Source of the DNA: Prevotella sp. 885
GTDB lineage: Bacteria; Bacteroidota; Bacteroidia; Bacteroidales; Bacteroidaceae
Length of the DNA: 39,291 nt
Reading direction: 5' to 3'
NCBI RefSeq assembly: GCF_002265625.1
Contig: NZ_NOVE01000035.1
Span: forward strand, 1 to 39,291
Position numbers and translations under genes: made by a program. Each line of letters begins with the position of its first letter. Position 1 is the stretch's first letter. Positions 25,970 to 32,802 of the stretch are shown piece after piece. Under the pieces are notes generated by a model. That model searched no databases and was not told the origin of the DNA. It saw only the letters and a list, made by a program, of their open reading frames with translations.

Positions 25970-26001
25970 CAAAAATATATAATTTATCTATTGCCACCAA
26001 A
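25970..26001 (-). promoter_or_regulatory. Promoter of the AAA/DUF4143 gene
   Basis: On the minus strand, TTTG at 26001-25998 and TATTTTTG at 25977-25970 are separated by exactly 20 nt. This is a full match to the Bacteroidetes -33/-7 consensus. Transcription should start about 20 nt ahead of the ATG at 25944. The element coincides with the first of three repeat units. Confidence 0.75.
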
Positions 26002-26071
26002 TAAATATGTATGAATTTATCTATTGCCAGTAGATAAAAACCAGTGAATTTATCTATTGCCAGTAGATAAA
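25983..26071. repeat. Three palindromic 23-bp repeats at a 33-bp period (operator array)
   Basis: Units lie at 25983-26005, 26016-26038 and 26049-26071, starting exactly 33 bp apart. The consensus is TTTATCTA-TTGCCAG-TAGATAAA, an 8-bp inverted repeat around a 7-nt centre. The two distal copies are identical. The promoter-proximal copy differs in its right arm (CAAATAAA), and that change supplies the -33 TTTG. The period of about three DNA turns puts all palindromes on one face of the helix, as expected for cooperative binding by a dimeric protein. Confidence 0.85.
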
Positions 26072-26112
26072 TCGCTGTATAACGTCATTTGCATTTAGCT
26101 ACGCCATCTTAT

Positions 26113-26175
26113 AAAACACAAAAAACGGCTATAGACGCCCTGCGTTAAAGGGACGGTCTATAGCCGCTTTTTTGA
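26113..26175 (-). terminator. Strong bidirectional-looking terminator after the 1517-residue surface protein gene
   Basis: A perfect 11-bp stem (26126-26136 CGGCTATAGAC with 26156-26166) encloses an inner 4-bp stem (CCCT/AGGG). On the minus strand it is followed by TTTTTTGTGTTTT; on the plus strand by CTTTTTTG. It begins about 25 nt past the stop at 26193. Confidence 0.85.
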
Positions 26176-26192
26176 TAAAGTTTATGCTGTTA

Positions 26193-29100
26193 TTACTTCA
26201 CAATAACCTTCTTTGTCTTGCCGTCGCACTCTACCACGTATGCGCCGTTAGCAACATTTACCGATACGCTCTGTGTAAACTTCATGCCACTGTAGACAGC
26301 ACTACCGGCGGTGTTGTAGATATTGACGTACTTGCCAGCGCAGTTGTTGACAGTAATCTTGCCGTTGCGTGCCTCGATGCTGATGCCGCTGTCGGTTGCT
26401 GTGCTGATTCCTGTTGTGGTTGTGGTGATCACGCAAGGAGCAGAGAGCATTGACTCGCCTTCCTCGTAAACGACCGCAACCTGATACTTGTATGTCGTAT
26501 TAGGCTCAACAGCGTCAGTGTAGGTGGTCTTGGTGATAGGAGTAGCGTTGAGCTTCATACCGTCGCGGTATACATTGTAACCTACAACATTGAGTTCTGC
26601 CGTTTCACCGCCTGCAGGGATATAGGTAATATCGTCTACCAGCATGAGCAGACACTGGTTAGAAGTGCCGCGGATAGCGAAGTAGTTGGTTCCGGCAGGA
26701 ACAGCGAACGAAATCTTTGTCCACTCATAAGGAGCGTTTCCGTCGATGTTTTCTACCTTAGTGAAGCTCTTAGCGTCGTCGTCAGTTGTAGAAGTGAGCA
26801 CCTCGAAAGTCTCAAATCCGAAGTTGGGCACTGTGGTTCTCACGTAGAATGTGATAAGCTGTGCCTCGCCGCTGAGCTTCGGAGAGATAAGCCAGTTGTC
26901 GGTTGCGCCGCTTTCTGAGCTGAATGATCCCAATGCCTGATCGCAGGAGTGTGCCATGAAGATGTCGTAGCCTGTGGTTTCCAGGTCAAGACCTGCTTCT
27001 TTTGCATTGAATACCTGCCATGCCATAGGCTTGGTGACGTTCTGGTATTGTATGGCAGTGCCCTTATACTGGATAGCATATGTAGGATTGCCGTCGGCAT
27101 CATACAATTTCCAGTTGCCGATATTGTCGATGATGAATGGCTCGTAGCTCTCGAAGTCCTCTGTTACCGGCTGAAGCTTCTGCTCGGCAGCAGGCTTATC
27201 CCATGTCAGTACTATTCCGTCTGTGTATTTTCCGCTTACGTTGGTCGCTGTCGGATAGTCGCATGTGCTGACTGTTGTCTTCAGTGTCTTGGTGGTGTTG
27301 TTGTCGAGATACTCGTCAGCATCGTAGTTGATGTATGCGTAGAACTCATTGTTCTCAGGCATAGACGCGTCAGCCAGAACGTGGAATATTGTGCTCATGC
27401 TCTCACCCGGCTCAATAGCCTTGCCTTCCATCTGCTGTGTCAGCTTACCGTTCTGATAGAGCTCCACGGTGTAGTTGTCGGCAGTCATCGTGCCGTCGTT
27501 GCGCCATGTTAAGCTGAAGTCTTCAGTATTGCCAGCCAGCATACTTGCAGGACCCTGGAAACCAGTTGCAGTAATGTTGCAGTCATGGTTGTCAATGACG
27601 TTCACGTTGTCAATGAAGATGCTATGCTGGAAATTCTCGGCACCCGTTGTCGCGTCGTAAGCCACTGCCATCCAAGGCTTGTCCTTGAACTCGTCGAGTG
27701 GCACAACAATCTTGTTCCATCCTATTTCGCCATCGAAGTTGTTGTAGTCAATCTCCTTCAGAGTCTTAAAGTCTACGTAATCTGTTGTACCCATGATTCT
27801 GAGCTTGATGTCGAACTTCATGCTTTCATCATAGTAGACGTAGGTTACGAGTGTGGGCTTCGATGTGTTAGCCAATGATATCTTACCGCTGAAGATAGAG
27901 CCGGTTTCGTTTGCAGCTTCACCCTGGAAGTATATCATTCCGTCGTCACCGTCATAAGTCTTTACGTTAGCTGCGTCCTTGGTCAGCCACCAGCTGCTTG
28001 AGCCAGTAGAAGTGTTGCTCCAAGGCTGCTGAGTGATTGTTGCGTTGGCGAACGACTCGCGGAACGGAACATTGTAGCGTCCGTTGCCTACTACGATATA
28101 GTTAGAGTAGGTAGCCTTACTCATACCTGCCGCATTGGATGCGTAGACGAGGTAGACCTGCAGAATCTGTCCGTCCATCTCTTTATCGGTGAACGAAGTT
28201 TCGGTGATGTTGGATGCCACGATGGTCTGGTCGTTGCCGCGCAGGACGGTATAGGTGAGTTTCGACGGGTCAATATATCCGCCGTCATCTCCTACGGTAG
28301 GAGCCTCCCATCTGATTACGGGGTATGCGCCCTCTTCTTTCAGCACTACGTTGTTCACCTGAGCCGGTTTGCTCACGCCGCAATATACCGATACCTTAGA
28401 GTCGAGGCTCTTGCCGTTTTCGTTGCATGTGTAAACCTTGTATTCGTTCATACCCTGATCTGCCTCCACAACCTTAGACACTTGCTGTCCTATACCAGGA
28501 TTCTCGATGGTGCCCACCAGCTTGTCGTCCTTGTAGATCTCAGCCTTTGTCAGCGAGCTGAGATTGTCGCCTTCGAAAGTCTTGGTAGGTGTAGTAAAGC
28601 TGATAGTGGCGTTGAGCGCTCCCTTCTCACCTGCGGTGGCAGTGAGATTGGTAACGCGCTGCGGACATCCAAGCTCCGAAACATAAGTCAGACTAATATC
28701 ATCGAGTCGAAGGTCAGACATCTGTGGCTCTGCCATAGCGTGGAAACCAATATGATAGTCGCCGTCTTTCTCCACCTTCACGTCGATGTCGAAGTCGTAA
28801 ACCACGTCGGGAATATATTCGTCTGTCTTATACAATGTGTCCTTAACCAGAGTTGTCACCATATCTTCGATGGCTGTGCCCTGACCCATCTTCACCTCGA
28901 GACGGTCGGGATAAACGCGCTTTGATGAAGATGTGAATGTGAGCTTATAGAGTTTGCCCTTCTGAAGATAGATAGGAGGAGTGATGAGCCACTCGTCCAT
29001 AGGATTCTTGAAAGAGTATCGGCTCTGTGCCATGTCCCATCCGTCGCGGAAAGCCCATGTATAGCCGTCGTCGTATCCGTCTATGATGGTGAAGTTGTCA

Positions 29101-30746
29101 AGCGCTTCCTTGCTGTCGAAGGTCTCGATGTAAGGCACTAAGCAGTGGGTGCCCAGTTTTATGCTGTTGGATGTGGCTGCAGCTCCTACCAGTTCGCCCA
29201 CATAAGGAGTCACGGTGTAGCTGTACTGGCTCAGTGTTTCAGTGCCGAGATTTTCGGTAAATTCACAAGTGCTTAGGTTGTTGGCAACGACAGTGCCGTC
29301 ACTGTTTCTCACCACCTTGTATCTCATAGCCTCGGTGTCAAGATAGCCACCGTTGGCAGTAGTCGTAGGAGCTGTCCATGTTAGTTTCACCTTGCCGTTG
29401 TCGCGGTCGGTGATTTCAATTTTAAGGTTCTCCACTGCTGTTGGAGCGTCCTTGCCGATAAACATCTCCACCACTGTGGCAGGGCTGTTGCCTTCGGCAT
29501 TGGCTGTGGTGACGCTGATCTTGGTAACGCCGCCAGGCAATGTCACTTCCTTGTTTACTGTAGCTCCGGCAGTTGTCTTGCCAGTAGCCACGCTCTTGCC
29601 GTTAGCTTTAATGTCGTAGGTGAGTTCGCCTTTCAGAGTGCCTCCAGCGAATGTGGTGGTAGGAGCGGTGAAGCTTATTGTGCCAGTACAGCTACCGTTC
29701 TTGAAGTCTGCGTTAATTGCTGCCACAGCTGCAGGTGCTCCGTCTTCTGCCAATGGAGCCTTGATGAAGATGCCTGTATATTGTTCTTGGTCGGGGAAGC
29801 TCACATATTCTGTGGCTTGGCCTGTAGAGGTGTTCACCTTATAGAGACCGGTGGCGCCGTTCTTGAGGCAAGCTGACCAGTACATCTCGTTCTTGCGAGA
29901 GTCGAACGTTGCACTTTGTGTAATAACGTCAATATCCAGACCGGTGGGTCCTACAAGTGTCTGGTCACCGTTGTCCTTGTTGATTGTGTAAAGGTTGGCA
30001 TTGCAGTCGATGCCATAGATGATGCCTTCGTTGCTTGCCGCAATGGCTATCATCGGGTTGTCGGTGTTTGCAAGTTGTGTTCGCTTGCCGGTATTAAGGT
30101 CAAGTGTTCCCCATACATAGTCCTTTCCATTGTCGCTTACGAAGAAACCGTAAACGTTTTCTGTTATCGGGTCGTATGTAAGGTCAGTGGCAACATCCTG
30201 CATAGAGGTGCTTGTGTCGCCTAAAAATTCCCATGTCTCGGCGTTGTATCTCTCAAAATACACGAAGTTGTAGCCGTAGTAAGAGTAGAAGTAAGTGAGG
30301 TAGTAGGTGTCGCCAACGAGCACGCCGCCACCGTTAGGTAACAATTCTTCTTCCTGTTTGAGCAGAGTTGAGGTGTATTCTGGTGCGGTGAACGAGTACA
30401 TGCCGTACTGTGTATTATTACCCCATGTCGAGTTTGCCACCATACATCCGTTGACGGTCAACAGATTTTTGTTGTCAGCTTTTGCTTTTTTCTTTCCCAT
30501 GCGCTGTGCAATGGCATCGGCGGTGAGTGCAGGATAAAGCTTGCCAAAAGTCTGTGCCTTGTCTTTCTTGTAAAGACGTTTGTAAATCATCAGTTTGCTG
30601 AAGTCGTCCGTACTGGTTTGTACTGCAACCTTTGCGGGGTTCTTGCCAGTGGTTCGTGTGAACTGTTTGTTTGAAACTCCCGTCGCAAACATTCCTAATG
30701 TCACAAATAGCAACATTAAGAAAACAAATAGCTGCCTTTTTTTCAT
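26193..30746 (-). CDS. Large multidomain surface protein: beta-propeller-like, Fn3, choice-of-anchor J, T9SS-like tail
   Basis: This 1517-residue exported protein begins with a signal peptide ending near GMFATG. Residues ~100-330 resemble a beta-propeller (DVATDLTYDPITENVYGFF, GTLDLNTGKRTQL, GLYKVNTSTGQATEY). Fibronectin-III-like modules follow at ~435-525, ~795-880 and ~1382-1445. Between them are three cleaved-adhesin/choice-of-anchor-J-like jelly rolls, starting near 535 (YIETFDSKEALDNF), 893 (PFRESFANATITQ) and 1195 (TEDFESYEPFIIDN). A CARDB-like module lies at ~1052-1155. The last ~55 residues (VNIYNTAGSAVYSG...GAYVVECDGKTKKVIVK) form a type A sorting domain. Secretion by T9SS and adhesion or polymer binding are family-based inferences. 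No protease motif was seen. Confidence 0.82.
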   Translation of the reverse strand: MKKRQLFVFLMLLFVTLGMFATGVSNKQFTRTTGKNPAKVAVQTSTDDFSKLMIYKRLYKKDKAQTFGKLYPALTADAIAQRMGKKKAKADNKNLLTVNGCMVANSTWGNNTQYGMYSFTAPEYTSTLLKQEEELLPNGGGVLVGDTYYLTYFYSYYGYNFVYFERYNAETWEFLGDTSTSMQDVATDLTYDPITENVYGFFVSDNGKDYVWGTLDLNTGKRTQLANTDNPMIAIAASNEGIIYGIDCNANLYTINKDNGDQTLVGPTGLDIDVITQSATFDSRKNEMYWSACLKNGATGLYKVNTSTGQATEYVSFPDQEQYTGIFIKAPLAEDGAPAAVAAINADFKNGSCTGTISFTAPTTTFAGGTLKGELTYDIKANGKSVATGKTTAGATVNKEVTLPGGVTKISVTTANAEGNSPATVVEMFIGKDAPTAVENLKIEITDRDNGKVKLTWTAPTTTANGGYLDTEAMRYKVVRNSDGTVVANNLSTCEFTENLGTETLSQYSYTVTPYVGELVGAAATSNSIKLGTHCLVPYIETFDSKEALDNFTIIDGYDDGYTWAFRDGWDMAQSRYSFKNPMDEWLITPPIYLQKGKLYKLTFTSSSKRVYPDRLEVKMGQGTAIEDMVTTLVKDTLYKTDEYIPDVVYDFDIDVKVEKDGDYHIGFHAMAEPQMSDLRLDDISLTYVSELGCPQRVTNLTATAGEKGALNATISFTTPTKTFEGDNLSSLTKAEIYKDDKLVGTIENPGIGQQVSKVVEADQGMNEYKVYTCNENGKSLDSKVSVYCGVSKPAQVNNVVLKEEGAYPVIRWEAPTVGDDGGYIDPSKLTYTVLRGNDQTIVASNITETSFTDKEMDGQILQVYLVYASNAAGMSKATYSNYIVVGNGRYNVPFRESFANATITQQPWSNTSTGSSSWWLTKDAANVKTYDGDDGMIYFQGEAANETGSIFSGKISLANTSKPTLVTYVYYDESMKFDIKLRIMGTTDYVDFKTLKEIDYNNFDGEIGWNKIVVPLDEFKDKPWMAVAYDATTGAENFQHSIFIDNVNVIDNHDCNITATGFQGPASMLAGNTEDFSLTWRNDGTMTADNYTVELYQNGKLTQQMEGKAIEPGESMSTIFHVLADASMPENNEFYAYINYDADEYLDNNTTKTLKTTVSTCDYPTATNVSGKYTDGIVLTWDKPAAEQKLQPVTEDFESYEPFIIDNIGNWKLYDADGNPTYAIQYKGTAIQYQNVTKPMAWQVFNAKEAGLDLETTGYDIFMAHSCDQALGSFSSESGATDNWLISPKLSGEAQLITFYVRTTVPNFGFETFEVLTSTTDDDAKSFTKVENIDGNAPYEWTKISFAVPAGTNYFAIRGTSNQCLLMLVDDITYIPAGGETAELNVVGYNVYRDGMKLNATPITKTTYTDAVEPNTTYKYQVAVVYEEGESMLSAPCVITTTTTGISTATDSGISIEARNGKITVNNCAGKYVNIYNTAGSAVYSGMKFTQSVSVNVANGAYVVECDGKTKKVIVK

Positions 30747-30783
30747 AAAGTTCGGATTTGGTTGATTAATGAAAAAACGATGG

Positions 30784-30791
30784 CAAATTTA
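30784..30791 (-). promoter_or_regulatory. -7 promoter box for the 1517-residue surface protein gene
   Basis: The minus strand reads TAAATTTG, an exact TAnnTTTG match, about 38 nt from the ATG at 30746. No clear -33 box is found at 19-21 nt. Confidence 0.5.
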
Positions 30792-31095
30792 ACGATTATG
30801 TTTATATATAATGATTATTTATGTGTAATAAATGTTAAATAGAAGTATTTTGTAGTGCTTTTCTTTGAATTAATGCTAATCGTGGTTGTAAATATCAGAA
30901 ATAGTATGAGAAATAGAACAAAATACGAAATCGTAAGTTAATTATGTGGTAATAGTGGTAATTCGTAATTTATACGCTGCTTTAAAGCTCAATTGGCTCT
31001 TAAAAAAGAGTCAGGAAAAAAGGTTTGTTATTAATTACATTGGCATTACAACCAGCCGTTACTAACATTTACCATGACAATATTTGCATTTCTAA

Positions 31096-31179
31096 TGCTC
31101 AATACTATGAGCTCGGCGCACAACAAAATCTTTGGTGCGAAATTCTTGAGTTTTGAGCGTGCAGCGATAGTATGCTGAC
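31096..31179 (+). other. Short open frame in a structured segment, unknown status
   Basis: ATG at 31096 opens 27 codons to TGA (MLNTMSSAHNKIFGAKFLSF, then ERAAIVC). The same bases contain nested inverted repeats: ATACTAT with ATAGTAT, and CGCAC with GTGCG. No Shine-Dalgarno is obvious. The frame continues open for a dozen codons past the stop (HTADYAAEKRSVQ), so this may be a decayed coding or dispersed element rather than a gene. Confidence 0.2.
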
Positions 31180-31250
31180 ATACAGCTGATTATGCTGCTG
31201 AGAAGAGAAGTGTGCAATGAATTACGGAGCAAAACAAGCATCATTGGGTG

Positions 31251-31355
31251 CAATAGTGCCACTTTTACACTCTAATAGGGCCACTTTTATCATGCAATAG
31301 CGCCACTTTTACACTCTAATAGTGGCACTATTGGACTGTAAAAGTGGCGCTATTG
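31251..31355. repeat. 22-bp tandem repeats ending in an inverted copy (cruciform-forming array)
   Basis: Units start at 31251, 31273, 31295 and 31317, each 22 bp, with consensus CAATAGNGCCACTTTTACANT. From 31355 back to 31312 the same unit is read twice on the other strand. Copy 3 (31295-31313, CAATAGCGCCACTTTTACA) and 31337-31355 are perfect 19-bp inverted repeats. The centre, AATAGTG-G-CACTATT (31318-31332), is itself a palindrome. No coding function is evident. Confidence 0.85.
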
Positions 31356-31553
31356 TTAAGCTCGGGTGCTGTTTGCACAGCAAAACACCGTAAAAACAGC
31401 AAACCGGAACTCTATAATTGATTTTTGCTTTGTAACAAGTTTTTACTCTTTGTACGATATTTGCATGCTTTTCCTGCCATTGTCTTCATGAGTGAGGTCT
31501 GAATTATGACGGATAGCTATAAATCATAATTCTGTGCAACTCAATCCTAATGA

Positions 31554-31603
31554 TTTACATCAGGTCTGTGTTGGAAAATGGTTCTCTTGAGACCTGATGT
31601 AAA
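31554..31603. terminator. Hairpin beyond the Rpn-type gene (terminator-like)
   Basis: A perfect 14-bp stem (31554-31567 TTTACATCAGGTCT with 31590-31603) with a 22-nt loop, 8 nt past the minus-strand stop at 31612. The T-rich tail (GTTTTTG) is on the plus-strand side. On the minus strand the stem is followed by AATCATTAGG, so termination of the adjacent gene is likely but not classical. Confidence 0.5.
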
Positions 31604-31611
31604 GTTTTTGT

Positions 31612-32535
31612 TTAATGCTTCAAACTAGATACCTCCTCAAGTGATAATCCTGTCATTTCTGCAACAATATCAGCAGACATACCATTGTCAAGCATTTTTT
31701 TCGCAACTTCCACAATACCTTCCGCACGACCTTCTGCACGTCCTTCCGCACGTCCTTCGCACGCCTTCGCACGTCCTTCCGCTATACCTTCTGCGCGTCC
31801 TTCTGCAAATTTCTTCTTCTCTGCCGTTCTTATGGCATTGACTATATCGCGGTAGGCATTGACGCTGTCTTCATATAGCTTCAGTTCCTGTTTGTTAAAC
31901 TTGGCTATCTCTGCTTGCTCGAAAAGACGGGTGAAGACACGCTCCTGCAATGCGGCAGGACGCTGCATTAATTTGGAGAGATTTTTCAGTATGTACATCC
32001 ACTTGTCATACATAGTGACAAGTTCGTTCTCTTTTTTATCAAACTTAGGTATCTCTACGTATATGTATGTAAGCTTGTCATAGAATACCTCGTGTGTATC
32101 CACCTCCATCAACTTCACTTCATGGTGCCAGCGCTTAGCATTCTCAAGACCATCAGCAAAATTGAAGTTCAGCAAGCCTATTGTGTATACTGGGTTGAGA
32201 TGGAAGTCCCAATCACCTCCACGCTGCGCCTGTTCACGAATAGGAAACGTGGAATAATAGATTGTTCGGTCCTTGAAGAACTCTTGGTATACGTTCTGCA
32301 TCTCCACAATGAACTTCTCGCCCTTGTCGTTCTCGCAATATACATCGAAGATGGCACGACGGGCATCTGAACGGTCGCCAAGTTGCTCGGAGTTAAGATA
32401 CGTGACATCCTGTACGTTCTGCTCGCCATGAAACATAGCATTCAGGAAGCTTATAAGCAAATCCTTATTAAACTCAGAGCCAAACAAGCGCTTAAAGCCA
32501 AAATCTGTATGTGGATTTATGTATTTTTCTGTCAT
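31612..32535 (-). CDS. Rpn-family PD-(D/E)XK nuclease / putative transposase-like protein
   Basis: The 307-residue protein begins KYINPHTDFGFKRLFGSEFN, the hallmark of the Rpn/PD-(D/E)XK transposase-like family. The nuclease core is IFDVYCENDKGEKFIVEMQ (about 63-81), giving the D...ExQ catalytic signature. QREFFKDRTIYYSTFPIREQ-like and NPVYTIGLLNF blocks follow. Family members (E. coli RpnA) are DNA endonucleases that promote recombination. The tail (~243-277) is a low-complexity AEGRAEG repeat encoded by 12-bp units, followed by a short helical domain (DNGMSADIVAEMTGLSLEEV). The gene is AT-rich and stands alone. Confidence 0.9.
   Translation of the reverse strand: MTEKYINPHTDFGFKRLFGSEFNKDLLISFLNAMFHGEQNVQDVTYLNSEQLGDRSDARRAIFDVYCENDKGEKFIVEMQNVYQEFFKDRTIYYSTFPIREQAQRGGDWDFHLNPVYTIGLLNFNFADGLENAKRWHHEVKLMEVDTHEVFYDKLTYIYVEIPKFDKKENELVTMYDKWMYILKNLSKLMQRPAALQERVFTRLFEQAEIAKFNKQELKLYEDSVNAYRDIVNAIRTAEKKKFAEGRAEGIAEGRAKACEGRAEGRAEGRAEGIVEVAKKMLDNGMSADIVAEMTGLSLEEVSSLKH
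31714..31806 (-). repeat. 12-bp tandem repeat inside the Rpn gene with two compensating slippages
   Basis: Eight units of the type GCGGAAGGACGT, read on the minus strand, encode AEGR repeats. Unit 4 is 10 nt (GCGAAGGCGT) and unit 5 is 11 nt (GCGAAGGACGT). Together they lose 3 nt and keep the gene in frame while changing the local peptide to GRAKACEGR. Confidence 0.85.
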
Positions 32536-32570
32536 AATGCTGTATTTGTTATTCCATCAGCAAATTTACT

Positions 32571-32578
32571 GCATTTTC
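32571..32578 (-). promoter_or_regulatory. -7 promoter box for the Rpn-type gene
   Basis: The minus strand reads TAAATTTG, an exact TAnnTTTG match, about 36 nt upstream of the ATG at 32535. The -33 box is not recognisable. Confidence 0.45.
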
Positions 32579-32711
32579 GTTAATAAACCAACGTCGGCAG
32601 TTGAAAATAATTTATACATGCCTTATCAAAGCCATATCTCTGTTAGTAAGCTGCTGAAAACTTGATGAATGGCACAACCTTGATGTTGTATCCGTCCTTG
32701 TTTATTTCCCT

Positions 32712-32794
32712 CTTTTTATCCAATTATTACGCTGTAGTGGATAAAAAAGCCGTTTTTTATCCACTACGATGTAGTATAATGGATAAAAAACGGC
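32712..32794 (-). terminator. Alternating GGATAAAAA repeats forming competing hairpins after ftsZ
   Basis: The motif TTTTTATCCA occurs on the plus strand at about 32713 and 32754, and its complement TGGATAAAAA at 32738 and 32780. Two hairpins are possible. One has a perfect 15-bp stem 32734-32748/32753-32767 with a 4-nt loop. The other has a 15-bp stem 32749-32763/32780-32794. They share bases, so only one can form at a time. Position just after the ftsZ stop (32803) suggests termination or 3'-end control. Confidence 0.6.
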
Positions 32795-32802
32795 AATTTT
32801 TG

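Larger units (their letters stand above)
30747..31611. other. 865-bp gene-poor region with structured repeats
   Basis: No supportable gene. From left to right: the surface-protein promoter and an AT-rich stretch to ~31075; a small structured segment at 31096-31179; the 22-bp repeat array at 31251-31355; an AT-rich stretch; an inverted repeat GAATTATGA (31501-31509) with TCATAATTC (31524-31532); and a 14-bp-stem hairpin at 31554-31603. The longest notable open frame is 27 codons from 31096. Confidence 0.6.

Noticed and set aside
25983..26071. Possible CRISPR array
   Set aside because: Only three units, with 10-bp non-unique spacers and a promoter inside; no cas genes nearby.
31251..31355. Possible CRISPR array
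   Set aside because: Units are contiguous without spacers and reverse orientation.
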